Positions 13,280 to 26,050 of a stretch of DNA of 64,000 nt are shown here, in pieces. How positions within the stretch are numbered: position 1 is the stretch's first letter; every line of letters starts with the position of its first letter. The translations under genes were made by a program, and so were the position numbers. Under the pieces are notes generated by a model. That model did no database searches and had not been told where the DNA came from. It saw only the letters and a program-made list of their open reading frames with translations. This DNA comes from Cubamyces lactineus (taxonomy: Eukaryota > Basidiomycota > Agaricomycetes > Polyporales > Polyporaceae). The stretch is from the NCBI GenBank assembly GCA_022376465.1, contig JACDTU010000012.1, positions 186,001-250,000 of the forward strand, written 5' to 3'.

Positions 13280-14217
13280 GGCACAATGCAGGCGCGGACG
13301 CTGGGGCCACGTCACGGCGTGGCCGTCGTTTTGACACAGAAAGACGATTGAGCCGCTCCTGTCTGGCGCGCTCCCCTCGCATCTGCCGAGTGTGTGAGGG
13401 GTTGCGCCCAGGTTGCTGCAGTGGCTGTCCTCCCCCCATTTTGCTAGATGCGAACACACCCGCTGGACACGATACGCTACCCACATCGCCCTGTTTCTCT
13501 TCTCTTGCCAACCTCCCACCTCCCTCCTTTTGACCGACCGTCTTCGCGTATGTTTTCTGTAGTCTTCCTTTGTTTTGTCTTTCCCGCTCCTCTCGTCTCG
13601 TCTCGTCGCGCAGCTTCTCTGTCCGCTCATCTCGTCGAAGCAAGTCTGACTTATTCTCTTGACAATCCGGATAGCTCACTACATCTCCATCTCCCATCTC
13701 GCCCCCTCCCCCCCACATCACATCCGCCTCCATCCATCCACCCATTCAATCCAATCCATCGTCAACGCCCACACATGTTATCTTATGACATTAATACATC
13801 ATGCTTACGCTCTCTCTTCCTGCCGCACTTCCCTTCGCATGGAGCGCACAACAAAGACCGACGACGAAGCATCCGTGGCCAATGACGTTAATTATCCACG
13901 TAGGGATATAGCGGTATATACATCCTCGTAAGGTACGTGACATCTACTCGAGAGAGAAGTCTACGCCTCGTGTAAGCACAACATCGTCTCGCGAAGCATG
14001 AGGGTGGTGGTATAGAGAACGTCGCGCTAAGCCAAGAAGATATCATAAAAACGCCGCGAGTTCCTGGCTCGGTTCGCATCCGAATTCGAATACGGAAGCC
14101 CAACCAGAAGGTGGATGGGCGTCGTCCGACGTACGAATCCAGGGGAATAGGTTTGAAGGGAGAGGGAGGAAGACGGGTGCGCGGAGTGTCCCGCTGTCCC
14201 TTCGCGCGATGTGTCAA
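13280..14217. other. Convergent 3' flanks
   Basis: This stretch lies between the ends of the CCCH gene and the choline kinase gene. It is C/T-rich on the + strand at about 13470-13770, with several short runs of C, consistent with a long 3' UTR. I see no gene in it. Confidence 0.5.
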
Positions 14218-16030
14218 TTACGCAACGGGTGCGATTCCCAGCGCGCGTATCTCCCTCCGGAAGCCGTCCATGCGGCACTGGGCGTAGCCGAGGTAGTCAA
14301 ACTCGGGCTCGCCGTCCTTCCCTTCCACGAACTCGCGCGCCTGGACGATGCCCCAGACGGCCCACATCGCGTGCGATGCGGGGCTCCACGCGCGGACCTG
14401 CTCGTCGAGCGTGCGCAGGTCGGCCTCTGACACTTGAGACGGAGCGTTCGCGGGAAAGGTGGTGGGCGCGCCCGAGGAAGACTGGGTGTGCGTGAGGTAA
14501 GCGTGGTAGAAGTTCCGCCGCTGCTCGGCGGTCGGGTACCGGCTGGGGTCGAGGAGGTGGGGCGTGGGCCCGTGGTAGTCGGCGGTCCACTCGTGGAAGT
14601 GGTTCGCGATGTCGAACGCGGCAGGGTTGGGCGACGCGTATTCGAAGTCGACGACGATGATCTGTGATATCGTTTAGATGATGACAGTCGGATAAAATGA
14701 GCGCGGAGGTGCACGGAGATTTTGTCAGCTATCCGCAGTGTGCAAGATGGGCGTGTGGAGATTGTGGGGGAAGGGTACGAGAGCGAGAAGAGAGACTCAC
14801 CTGGCGATGAGCGGGCTGGCCTTCAGGGAGGGTCCGCAGACGCAAGAGGTTGCCGTACTGAGCGTCGTTGTGCGAGAACACCCTAGGGCTGATGGGGTCG
14901 GATGCCTCCTTCTGATCCATCCACTGCAGGTACAGAGTCCACTCGCGCTCGAACCTGTCCAGGTCGAGGCACTGGCGCACGTGGGCGGGTGCGCCTGGGA
15001 GGGCGAGCACGTCGCGCGCGGAGGCGAGCCAGGACTTAACGTTGTTTTTCACCCCGATTTGGACGCCTCTCTCCGGGCCGTCGGCGGGCTGGGCGTCAAG
15101 GGCGACGACGTCAATGTCGACACCATGGAGCTCGGCCATTCGGGCGCCTATCCAAGAGCTAATGGCAGGGTCGCGCAGGTCGGCAGCGGACAGCGCGGTC
15201 GCGTCAAAGTATTCCTCAACGCGTCCGTTCTCGAACGTCCCGTACACACGCGGTCCGATATGATAACGCGACGACAACACGTGTAGCGTGTGCAGCTCCC
15301 GCGGCCGGAAGATGAGCGACCCAGACGAAGGGCCGTACACTCGAAGCAGGACCGTACGCGCCTTGGCGACCGGGGGACACGACACGAAGAATACGGCATT
15401 CGTGAGAGAGCCTGACACCTTCTGGATGCTGATGGACTCTGGTGTAATCTCCGGTTCAGACCAAGAAGGTGCACGGATGGTGTGAAGAATCTTGAGCAGC
15501 TCTTCTGCAAACGGCACAGTCTTGTAACGTCTGTCGGCAGGTGAGGTCAGCACGAATGCGTGGGGCAGAAGCAGACGGACACCAGACCAGGATAGAGCAC
15601 TCCGTCCTGTCCCACAAGTGGTTAGCTTGCCGGAGGGTGTCCGAGCAGATCTGCCACGGGTACATGAGCGACGCTCGGATACTCACCGTGCTTCCAGTCT
15701 GAGATTGGCATGGCGAAGGCCCTCTACGCGAACAACGTCAGCATCGTTCTCCTCCAACGGGATGGATAGGGACGATGTGGAGTAAGCTGGCGAGGTGCCG
15801 ATAGAGGCGTTATCGGGCAGCGAGCGTGAGGAGCTGGTGGATGACCTGTTGAGAGGTCTGCCCTGAGGTCTGAACTGGGCGATAGAGGAGGAGGGGGCGA
15901 GGTCAGGGCCGATTGTGGGTGACATGGTGTTGTCGCTGGGCTGAGGTACGATACCCGCTTCGCGAAGTAGGTGGAGAAGTTTGCTGAATAGAGAAGATGT
16001 CGTGCGGGGTTTCGACGGCAACCTTGCCAT
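14218..16030 (-). CDS. Choline/ethanolamine kinase
   Basis: Exons 15687-16030, 14801-15530 and 14218-14661 join in phase to 505 residues. The protein has the choline-kinase signature: SHNDAQYGNLL (Brenner-type catalytic loop with His-Asn-Asp and a distal Asn) at the end of exon 2, and the DFEY...NPAAFDIANHFHEW motif opening exon 3. It phosphorylates choline or ethanolamine with ATP, the first step of the Kennedy pathway to phosphatidylcholine and phosphatidylethanolamine. The first 100 residues are a Ser/Pro-rich extension, common in fungal members. The start is the only ATG opening that frame. The two introns are unusually long here (156 and 139 nt); an acceptor at 15531 was chosen because it yields LEARRYKT and a good branch point, but alternatives exist. 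Confidence 0.9.
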
Positions 16031-18709
16031 TCACCACAAGTTTGTGTAGCTAAGTGTGTGTTTTACGAGAACGACGGCAGACGTGCGCTAGCAGGGGCTA
16101 GAGGATGGAGGAAGAGGAGGAAATGAGCTTGTCACACGAGCGACGAGCGGGCGGTCAGAGAAAGAGGAGCAAAGTGGTCGTCCGAAAACAGACATCCCGC
16201 CGTGGCCACATTATGATAGACGCCCGATAGATCAAATCACAAGCCTTGGGCTTATCACTTAACCGACTTATCAGCACTTATCAGGCATACATAAGAGATA
16301 AGTCCAGTGGTCTTGGCACACACCACGCCGCGCAACTTGGCTTCATTTCTTTGCATGTCTCTGGGGCACACGTACACGCACAGCGTTCGTTAGAAAGTTG
16401 TCTATGACCTGGCTTACACGTGTATGGTGCTAGTGTATTCCAGGCTGTGGGAAGTCCATGGCGAGCGTGGAGGTAAGCCCTTTGTTCAGTATCCGTCCAG
16501 CACTCTATCCCCGCAGCCTGCGTCATTCGTATCCATCATGACCGCCTCGTGCGCAGCGAAGCGTTTCGCGGTGGCCAACGAGGTATGTTCCTTACTCCGG
16601 ACCCAGCGTTTTGTGGAAGTCGCTTTTCCTTGTGCTCTCTTCCTTTAGGCGGGTATTGCGTCCGCTGTCACCTCCTCCCTTCCGTTCTCGAATGCGAAGG
16701 CTTGTAGCTTCGCGTACATTCAATTCCAGGGCCTACGTACACGCTCAACCATTCGCAGCCATCAGGACTAGACCGTCCCGTAAGAGCTTAATCTGCCCAC
16801 CTCCCCCCGAACGCAGCACATGTCCCTTTGGATCCGACGTCAGCGTGCTGTAAACCGCCAGCTCTAACAGAGTGATGGTGCTGCACTCCGCACCCCGGCC
16901 TGACTTTCTCTCCTTTTCCAGCGCCCGACGCGTCATGTCAACTACCGTGTACAAGCTCAGCATACCGAATGCCATAAGGCCCAGCCACAGCCCATCCGTA
17001 CCATCCGTAGCGGGAACGCCGCTGATTCGCCCCAGTATACCCCGAGCCTTCGCACTCGGCGCAGAAGCGCAGTCCTATCCCCCAGCTGGTTCCTTACATA
17101 TTCAAATCCGAGCCGGTGCGGACTTCGGTTGCGGCTTCGTGTTGCACCGCTCTCGACCATCGTCCACGTTCGGTAACCCCGGATTCCAGGTCTATAAAGC
17201 GGGCGATGCGACCACGTCATGCTCGAGCTGTTCGCCTGGCGTCCGCTTGCCATCACCGTCGGCAAGTCTTCATAGACTATGGCGACCCGGTCCATGGATG
17301 GACGTCGGAGAACGTTCCATACCACCAGCGCGTTTTGTGTGTCTTTCTCTCCAACGCCCTTCCTGTGCTTCTCAATGCCTCCGAACGAGGGTCGCCACCG
17401 CCTGGTCGAATCACGTCCACGCACCGGCCTGAGCCAGGCTGAGTGCCCGGTCGTCCGTGACGCGATGCCGCTCTCTCTCTGGGCTCGGGTTGCTCGTAGA
17501 ATACGGTGCGTTGCCTGCTAGACTCTTGTTCGAACCTTATCTCCTGCGTATCTCGACGAAGACCTCGGTTGCAGTTGTCCAGCCGCTGTTTTGGGTCCAA
17601 ATGGCCCAGGCTCTCATTCAATTCTACTCACAGACTCGCTCCGGCGTCTCATTCTCTCAACAGTGCGCAGGCGCCGGCTGTCTATGCCTCCCCCGCGGCC
17701 ACGCCAGCAGTAGTCAGTAGTCCATAGGCCCCCCTGCCATCTGTCCCGCCAAGCACGGGACGCCTTCCCCGACTTCCCTGCCCTCTCGTCCGGCCCCTCC
17801 ATGCGGCGCCCACTTTCGCGGAAGCGCATGCCGCAAGCATGGGATGCTTAAATGCTTCGCAGGCGATTATCGTCGCAGCGCGCGGCTGCCGCGTGGGCTT
17901 TGTGCGACGGCTCGCCGCGAACGCGCTATGGGGGGTCCATGCACGATGTCACTCGCCAACTGGGCCCACACGGGCGCATGGCGCATGTATGGGCACGGAC
18001 GCGATCGCGAAACGCGCTCCCGTCGCTTCCAATCGGGCCCAGGACGCGGGGGCGAAGCGTCAAGAGCCCCCGAGCGTCCGTCTTCTTTGCCCCCCCTGTG
18101 TGAACGAAGGCGCGACGGGATCGGCAATATAGCATCGATGCTGATCTGCGGTCATAAGCTGCTGACCCGCACTCTCGATCGATCTTACCCGTGGTTAAGG
18201 GGGCAGGGAGCGAGGGTGGGGCGTACGGGGCCAGAGCAGGAGCGGAGGAGGTGTGTCCTTGGATTCGGTATACGACGACCCACAGTCCGATAGGACTCTC
18301 TATTGCGGCCAGAACTCTAAAACAACAACAAATTGCGTGCGTTCCCAGAGAGAGCGTCCCAAAGCAAGGAGAGCAAGAGAGGCGAAGTGATGGTGATGGC
18401 ACAAGGGTGAGTGGATGGGGGGCAATAAGGATACCGAGATGGGAGAGCGAAAAGAACCGCGCAGAAAGAAGTGCGAGAATTGCAGAGAATCAATGCCAGA
18501 GCGACCCACGAGGCGTGCTAACCCGTTCCGACCACGAGATGCTCACACTCCCTCCAACGCAGCAGGGGTAACCGCACTCGCACCAGGAGCGGTCGCCCCG
18601 GCTGATTTCTCCTCGCCCCGCGCAGCCGTCGCATCCGAGTCGAGAGAGATTTTACGTGTAAACATCGAGATCTGCTCGCGTGATGCGCAAAAAAACAAGA
18701 CATGATGGG
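16031..18709. other. Unresolved region between choline kinase and MFS gene
   Basis: The first few hundred bases must hold the choline kinase promoter. From about 16538 a + strand reading frame begins MTASCAAKRF and meets an intron-like GTATGT...TTTAG; open stretches with intron-like borders continue to about 17830. I could not build a chain that stays in phase nor recognise a family. It may be an unrecognised or decayed gene. Confidence 0.35.
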
Positions 18710-21432
18710 CTAAGTCAGTATGCGGTTTGACGGGGCTCTCGACGCGGAGCAAAGAATATAGACACCGACCAACAGAGCCACGCCGAGGCATGGACAGCAG
18801 ACGGCCCATATGGCCTGCAAGGGTAAAATGCAAATGTCAGCTCGACTCGATCTCAGGGCGCGTCCGGTAGCAGTGCGGCTCGCCGCCCAAGGGCCAGAAA
18901 GCAAGCGCATCCACGACGCACCTTGATTGCGCATGCCATGTCATGTAGGATCTGTGGCCAGTCGCTCCGCAGCTGGAGGGCGTCCACGGATTCCAGAATG
19001 ACCGACCCGTCTACGCCGGGCGGCAGGGTGTTTGACAGGCGGCCGAGGAACACGGCGCCCGCGCCAGCCTGTGCGAGACATGCCAGGGAAGGGGCAACAG
19101 GAGGAACAGGAAGAAAGAAGGGGTTCGCATTAACGTCTGCGGACATCCGAGGGGGTAAGAACACCTACCAGCCCCACCGTCGCGCCCGTGAACCGCACGA
19201 GGAAGAACGCGCTCGTCCCTGAGGCGACTTCCTGTCGTCCTAGCGCGCGCGTGAAGACCTGGTATGGCGCATGGAAGAGCATACCCAGACCCATGCCGGC
19301 GATTAGGGGGAAAAGTGTCTGCTGGACGCGGGTACTATGCTCCGACATCAGCATCATTAAACCTGTGAAGAAAGGGGAGTTGGGATCGTTCGTGAGCCGA
19401 CTGTGCGGAGGTGCGATGGCACGAAACGCCCGCACCGAAGCCCACCGAGGATATCGCGAGCCCGGCGCATATGAGGTACTTTTGGCACGCTGTGTCATTT
19501 CTGCGCTTCGCCCAGTACCCAATTAGCCACGCCGCTGTGGGAAGAGGGGAAGGAACGTATCCGCGTAAGCAGTGGATCAGAATGTGAGAGACGAGCTCAG
19601 CTCACTCGGCATGGACGCAAGCGATGAGCCTAACGAGTACGGGAGCATGGTGACTCCAGCTTGGATGGGGGAGAGGCCATTTACGGCCTGCCGACCGATC
19701 AGCGATCAGACGTTCGTGGTCACGACAAACGCCCTCGGAAGGGACTGACCTGGAAGTACAGTGCAAGATAGAACGTCCCAGCGTTGAATGCAAAGTTGTG
19801 TAGAAAACTCGTTGCAAGCGTGATAACTGTGAGACCCTAAAGTTAGCCAGGGTTTCAATGCGCCATGCTGATGGGGACAGACCGATCGTGCGATCCTTGA
19901 AGACGATCGGGGGAAAGAGCGCATCACGTTTGGTTCGGACTTCGTAGAAGGCGCCTGCGACCAGGACGAGGATGCCAACGATGATGAGGGTGAGCGTCGA
20001 AGCGGAAGTCCCTGGGTGATGGCCCTGTCAGAACAGAGGGGTTGACAGGTCGGTACATGGGACTTACATCCGAGCTGTGTGGCAAAATTGAAGCCGATCA
20101 CGATGCAACAGCTGCCTCCCATGAAAAGGAGCCTATTGCACAAGACCCAGTCAGCTGTGACGGGGCCGAGGACATGTGGAGCATACTCACAGTCCCGCAA
20201 AGTCAAACGTTCGACCGAAAGTTCCCCAGGAGACGCCAGACGATCGTCCCACGAACACATGGCGGAGAGATAGCCACAGCGTCACGAACGAGACCGCGCA
20301 AATGGGCAGGTTCATGTAGACTGCGGCAGATCCGAGGTAAGCACTCAAGCGCTCTTTCCATTATATCAGGACGCTTACAGGCCCATCTCCAGTTCAAAGG
20401 CCCCTCGCGTTCTGGATGATGCGGCAGAATATGAGTGTGATGCGCATGCTCCAGACCGTTGAGTGGAGGAGGTAGGAGTTAGACTGACCACTGAAAGCTC
20501 CGCCTAGGAGGGGTCCCGCGACGGCAGAGCAGGCCCAGGTGACGCTAAGCGCTTGGGACCATTTGGCCTGATTGCGGGCGTCCACGATCTCTGACGTAAT
20601 CGTCCATACCAAGGACACGATTCCACCGCCGCCGACCCCAGCAATCGCTCGCGCAATAATAAGCCACTGAATGGTCTGAAGCAATGATGCATGAGATGAC
20701 GAACACTCGTCCTCAAGCTAGAGCCTAATTACCTGTGCACACCCACACAGCACAGAGCCTGTTGCAAAAATGAATATGCTGCCGTAAAGAACGGACTGTA
20801 TAGCACGGTCTGATCAGAATACAGTCCATTTACATCATGACCAGAGACATTCTGAGACTTACCATGCGCCCGACAAGGTCCGAGAGCTTCCCGTATAATG
20901 GTTGGAACGCAGTCTGGGTGAGCATGTACGTCACGGACACCCAAGTGTACTCGGCTTGATTGGCGTGGAACTCGCTCGTAATGGTGGGTAGGGTGGTGGA
21001 CACGATCGTCTGTCGGCCCGTATCAGCCGAACCTCTCGACATGGTATATGGAAGGAGCCTGCGATGCAGATCATACCGCGTCTGTGGTTGCGAGGAATAG
21101 AGTTAACGCAGCGCTGAGTGTCATTCGGGTCAGCGAACTCCGTCACGAGGGACATCGACCACCCACAAATCTTACCCTGCATGTGCAATGACGAGCCGTG
21201 CCGTCGACAACTGTGGCACAATCTTTTGGGTATCATACGCGACCAGGGTCGAGCTCGACGCGGTTTTTGGAGTGGGGGCGATGGTGGGGCTCGAGTACTG
21301 GCTCGAACGCGACGAGTCGTATGAACGACGTGTCGAGGGGGTATCAGGGGAGCAACCCCGTCGAGAGGGGGATGCGGTGTCCACGGTGGACTTTTCGAAG
21401 GTGCATGGTGAGTCGAGGATGGGGTTCGCCAT
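18710..21432 (-). CDS. Major facilitator superfamily transporter, DHA2-like (multidrug type)
   Basis: Spliced from many exons, the gene codes a multi-spanning membrane protein. Recognisable parts in order: a Ser-rich cytoplasmic N terminus of about 85 residues; TM1 ending in TTDATIVSTTLPTI (the D-x-TIV...LP motif of the DHA2 drug:H+ antiporters); motif A, YGKLSDLVGR, after TM2 (about 20875-20910); RAIAGVGGGGIVSLVW (motif C-like, about 20600-20660); and a TM-rich second half. Substrate cannot be read from sequence. The start is ATG 21432; the same frame continues upstream only with non-ATG codons. The C terminus is set at the stop near 18710 after GVALLVGVYILC, but a further small exon cannot be excluded. 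Its neighbours (choline kinase, MDJ1) give no functional hint; no biosynthetic cluster surrounds it. Confidence 0.85.
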
Positions 21433-22854
21433 GGGTGAAGGAGGGGTATGCGAGCTAACCAACTTGTCCCAGAGGCTGAGGTATGTGGTCGGGGCGACAT
21501 CCTCCTCCTGAGTGCGTCATTTTATACGGAGCGAGGGTTCCAAATTGACGTGTCAGCTGCGTAATGTGCATGCAGTCGAGAGGGTTACCCTGACACGCTG
21601 CAAAAACGGCGAGAAAAAGCCTGGGTCAGTAGACCGGAAAATTCGGACGCGAAGCTGTAGAAAGGATCTGTTGGGTTAATTGTGCGAGAACTGTAGATCT
21701 CGGAGAGGCTTTGGACCCTCGTTGTCGGAGATTCGTGCAGCCCTTGAAGAGAAGATTCAGAGAAGTTCTTAGAGGGGGCCCGGGGGTCGGGATGCGAAGA
21801 CTCCTTTGTGCGGCAGGGTGGATCTGGGCTCGGCGTGAGCTCCAGGAACCCGTCATGAAGGGGGTACGGATATGATGGGTCTGCATCTGCATGCGCGCGT
21901 AGGGGCTACAAGAAGCTCGCAGGGGAATATGGACTCTCCATCCGAGCCCCTCGTAGACCTTTACGTAGCTGTCTCCCGATCATATCTAGCGCGAGAGCTC
22001 AAGCTTCCCGCGCGTGTTGGCTAGAAAGTCCAAAACGAGAAGTCCGAGCAGACGGCAAGTGTGAGCCAACATGGGAGCCAGGGAATCTGAGCGCGCGCAG
22101 CGAGTCCCTCTAAAGTGCACCGTGACTGAAGCCTCTGTTGCCCAAATACGGGACTCTCCCCTTATCGGTGCTTTTCTAGGTCCCGTGCGCTTCCGCCTCT
22201 TCTGCCTATCGCTTGTTACAGCGTAGGAAGCGCAAGTCAAGCCCTCCGCGCTCGTGCCATCGAACGCGGGAAGCAGCAAACACGATGCGCACGTCAGGTC
22301 TGACTCTCGCGGTGGAATTCCAATCAAGCTTGGGAATCAGAAGGCTGCAAGTGTATCAGATCACGGAGCGCCTTTGCTGCATCGAGAGGAATATTCTCCG
22401 GGGTCGAGTCTAGTCGAGTCGAAATCCCCTGTACGAGTTTGGTCATTGACCGTCACCCGGATCGAGTCGTCCGTCCCCTGTGGGGCGAGGGTCTACCGTC
22501 GCCCCGGTCATGAAGTACTCTTGACGTGCCGTACAAGTGGTACCGGCGACAGTCGAGACACGCACATGGTCGCTCCTTCGGCGGCTCGTTTCCTGATCCG
22601 CAAATACGTACTAATTAGTTCGCGAGAGATGTAGTCTAGTAGATACTGACAACCTAAGGTGTCGAGCCGAACGGCGGGGCGCGGTCATCCTCGGGGAGGG
22701 CCTGACGTCTCGACATTCTACGCAGTCGTCTTCGTGCGCTCTTGGTCGCGTTTCCGTTCGTCACTGTCGCGCTCATCTGAAGAGCGAGATGCATCTGCAG
22801 AATGCAAGCGGCACGGCCGAAGGTGTAGATCGAATTGAACGTCACATGGAAAAA
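21433..22854. other. MFS promoter and MDJ1 3' flank
   Basis: No gene is supportable here. The right part (about 22650-22854) abuts the MDJ1 stop codon; the left part should hold the MFS promoter. Short open frames on both strands lack family resemblance. Confidence 0.45.
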
Positions 22855-24660
22855 TCAAAACCCGATGAGTCTCTTAAGTCCATTCAACGTACGGGATACC
22901 CAGGTGTCTGGGGATGAAGAGGAAGAGGAATCCGTACCGTTTGTACTGCTATCCGATCGACTCTGCGAACTATCGCCTGCAGACGAGGCCCCATCGGTAG
23001 AGGTAGTCGATGAACGTGTAGACGTCGATGTCCTACCCTCCACGTCATCGGCATACTGCTGCAAGAGCTCGCGCTGCCGAGGCGTTAATGCTCTATAGCA
23101 GGGTCATCAATGCCATATTTACACCGTACCAACCGAGATTACGCACCTGGGTAGCTGCACATTGAATGTCACGTATAGATCGCCCTTGTTGTTCTGTGGC
23201 TGGACGGGATGCGGTATACCATGACCCCTCAAGACCATCTGTTCACCGGGCTGGGTGCCAGAGGGAACCCGCACGTCGACTTCCCCATCTAGTGTGGGGA
23301 CGCGAACCTTGCCGCCGAGAAGTGCAGTATGGACTGGGATGCGAATGTCGTGATAGAGGTTCGTACCCTGGCGCTTGAATGTCTTCGAGGGTGCGACATT
23401 TATGCGGACAATTAAATTGCCCGCAGGACCAGGACCGTCGGTCGCAACGTCGCCTTCGCCAGAAATTTGGAGATGAGTGCCATCCTCCACACCTAGAGGC
23501 AAACGAGCGGTTCAGACTGGTGATACTAGAAAAGTTGCCTGTCTACTCACCAGCAGGGATGTCGATGTTAACTGTTTTCTTGACCTTGACATGGCCCATG
23601 CCACCGCAGGTGCTACAGCTCGACCCAGGAGGAATTACAGATCCGGTTCCCCCACATTGATTGCATGTAGTTTGCATATGGAAGCCGTTCTGAACCACGT
23701 AGGACCGCACTCCAGCTCCATGACAAGCCGTGCAGGTGGACCGTTGCGCTCCTGCTTTCAGGCCTGTTCCTGTGCAAGAGTTACACTGCACTACTGGGCG
23801 GATAGTGACCGTGCGCGAAGTGCCCTTGCAGGCTTCCATGAAGCTGATACTGACGGTCGTTTCAATGTCCGCACCGCGCGAAGCTCTTTCGAAGCCTTGA
23901 CTTGACATGCCCTCGAAAAGCGCGTCGAACAAGTTCGGTCCGCCTCTGCGTCTTCCTCGGCCTCCAAACAAACCCGCAAGGTCCTCGAAGTTCGCCCCTC
24001 CAGCGAATGACGTCCGACCGAAGGGATTGAATCCACCGCCAAACGCCGACCGAGCATTCTCATACGCATTCGAGTCGAAACCCGGCTGCTGAGACGCCGC
24101 GCCATACTTGTCATAATCAGCACGCTTCTTCTCGTCTTTCAGAATCTGCGAAGCGGAGCGTCAAGACCTGGCACTGTTGTGGATATATGGGGTTCACCTA
24201 CATCGTAAGCCTCTTGTATCTCCAAGAACTTCTCCTGGGCATTCTTGTCCGGATTGGTATCGGGGTGATATTTCCTGGCAAGCTGTGGGGACTTGAGTAT
24301 GTGCAGTCACGGAAACTCAAACATGCACGTACTGAAAAGTACGTCTTCTTGATCTCGGCAGGAGATGCATCCCTCTTGACACCCAGGACCTGGTATGGGT
24401 CCTTTGGTGCTGAGTGCGCGGCAGACGCGTGGAATGACCTCTGCTAGACGTTAGTCACCGGTCAAGATTGATGCTCTTATGCTCACTGATGACCCCGCTT
24501 TATTGGCCTGACATGCTGGTCTCCTAGTCGTGGACACCGTATGGGAATTCGCACAGGTGACGAAGGCGCGTGAACGCGCTGTTATTGAGATGTTTCGTGG
24601 AGAACAAGTGTGGAACGAGTTGAACGAGAGGACCCTCTGAGAAGGCAGTCTAGGAGACAT
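22855..24660 (-). CDS. MDJ1: Mitochondrial DnaJ-type co-chaperone (Mdj1 family)
   Basis: Six exons (24487-24660, 24333-24440, 24202-24282, 23551-24145, 23147-23492, 22855-23092) join exactly in phase to 513 residues. Order: an Arg/Ser-rich presequence ending in RSFHASA, typical of matrix import; a J domain with the HPD tripeptide (in exon 3); a Gly/Phe-rich linker; four CxxCxGxG zinc repeats (CNSCTGTG, CTACHGAG, CNQCGGTG, CSTCGGMG); a C-terminal substrate domain; and a Ser/Asp-rich tail. Type I J proteins stimulate matrix Hsp70 for folding and protein quality control. The start is ATG 24660; the frame upstream is open only from a GTG at 24747. Two CACGTG boxes lie 119-145 bp upstream of the ATG. 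Confidence 0.94.
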
Positions 24661-24778
24661 TAAAGGACGTAGTCTAGGAGTAGAAGCAAGAGCACAACGA
24701 AAAGCAGACGTGAGCAGGAACTGTAGCGGACGGACGAGCAGCTGCACTGACGTCGGGACGACCGGAATTTTGAGACGT

Positions 24779-24803
24779 CACGTGTACGGCGCTTACCCAC
24801 GTG
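24779..24803. promoter_or_regulatory. Paired CACGTG boxes upstream of MDJ1
   Basis: CACGTG occurs at 24779-24784 and again at 24798-24803 (inside CCCACGTGGG), 19 bp apart, about 120-145 bp before the MDJ1 start. Such E-boxes bind bHLH factors (Cbf1, SREBP or Pho4-like in fungi). Presence is seen; function is inferred. Confidence 0.4.
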
Positions 24804-24860
24804 GGAGCTACTTTCCAGATACTTCGTGAACCGGCACAAATTTGGCAAGTAACGTCGTTC

Positions 24861-25985
24861 AGACTTCGCCTTGGCCGCCCCTTCCCGCCGGGTGCGACTT
24901 CCGAGCTACCGAGGGGGTCAGGGCATTTGAAGGCCTCGCGGAAGAAGTACCGGTGCTTTTTTGTCTAAATCCACATCTTCGGTGAATGTCAGGCTCAAGA
25001 CTTACCATGCCACCGGTACCGCTTGACGTTGGGTGATCTATAGGGAGGGCCAGCTCACGAGAGTATCTGATGGCCTGAACATACTGAGGGGCCCGGGCAT
25101 CGTGGGTATCCCATGTGGACATGCACATATCGCCGGGCATCGGAAGTGTACCCGACAAGTCTGGCCGATGACATTGTCTCTCGTTCAATCGGAAAAGTTG
25201 ACCCGGTCTCGTATGTTTTCTGCGTCGAGCCTCAGAACTCAAATTTGTACGTGTGCGTGCACACCGCCGCCCGTAAACTATGTGGTAAAGTCTTGTGACA
25301 TCCCGTACTGCACAAGGTTGTCGGCTTCTCTCTGTAGCCACCACAGGCGACTTCGTACCATGGCGTCGCGGAAAGCCGGCGTGCATTTACACACAGCATC
25401 GTTCACTATATGCGGAATTGCCACCGAGGGCAACGTTCAACAAATCATTGCACTCGGGAAGGATCTGCTACACACGAAATAGACTGTAGTAGAACATGGG
25501 GTCAGCATCGAAGTTATATGAAGGGACGTATTCGGGACGCCCTGTTCTTCCGTATTCATTCGGGTAAGAGATATCTTGAGTATACGTAACGGCGTGAGCA
25601 CAAACGCGGGAGGGCCAGCCTTGAGGCCCCCATCCCTTCACGGCTATCTGACTCTTAGCTAACCTCTCGCATACATGTTCTAGATGCTCACCCTAGCGCG
25701 ACATCACTTATCAGACAAACGATTCCGTGCGGAGAGCCGCATAGCTTCTTTGAGAGGTTGCGCGACACTCTCTGAACGCGCCGCCAGGATGTTGTCACCT
25801 ACATTCCCAGTCAATCAATCGGGTTATCTCCATATGATCGCCGATGTGGGACTTACGAGGTGAAGGACATCAGCAAGATTCCGCTCACGACGTCAACTCG
25901 GTCGCAACTACTAGCTAGTTGATACCCGGCGGATGAGGAAGCCATCGGTCACTTGAGTCATAGGGAAGATTTCAGTCGCCTAAGC
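24861..25985 (-). other. Coding-like but unresolved minus-strand region
   Basis: Between MDJ1 and the SET gene the minus strand holds long open stretches with protein-like composition, for example one at about 25480-25690 containing VKGWGPQGWPSRV and PEYVPSYNFDADPMFYY, another near 25040-25150, and an ATG-led frame from 25945 ending at a GTAAGT donor. Several frames are open at once and I could not find one intron chain that keeps phase, nor recognise a family. It may be a small or decayed gene. Part of this DNA must also serve as MDJ1 promoter. Confidence 0.25.
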
Positions 25986-26050
25986 TCTGTATGAACAAGT
26001 ACCGAGCCTCAGAACTCAATCAATAGTCGTCACGAGTGCAAATCGCTGCC

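Noticed and set aside
12401..13630. 409-codon open frame on the minus strand
   Set aside because: It is antisense to the CCCH gene exons, is Arg/Ser/Gly rich, has no family resemblance, and arises from GC-rich codon bias on the other strand.
14738..15286. 182-codon + strand frame
   Set aside because: It is antisense to the conserved choline kinase exon.
24661..24747. Upstream extension of MDJ1
   Set aside because: The frame is open but begins with GTG; the ATG at 24660 gives a proper mitochondrial presequence.
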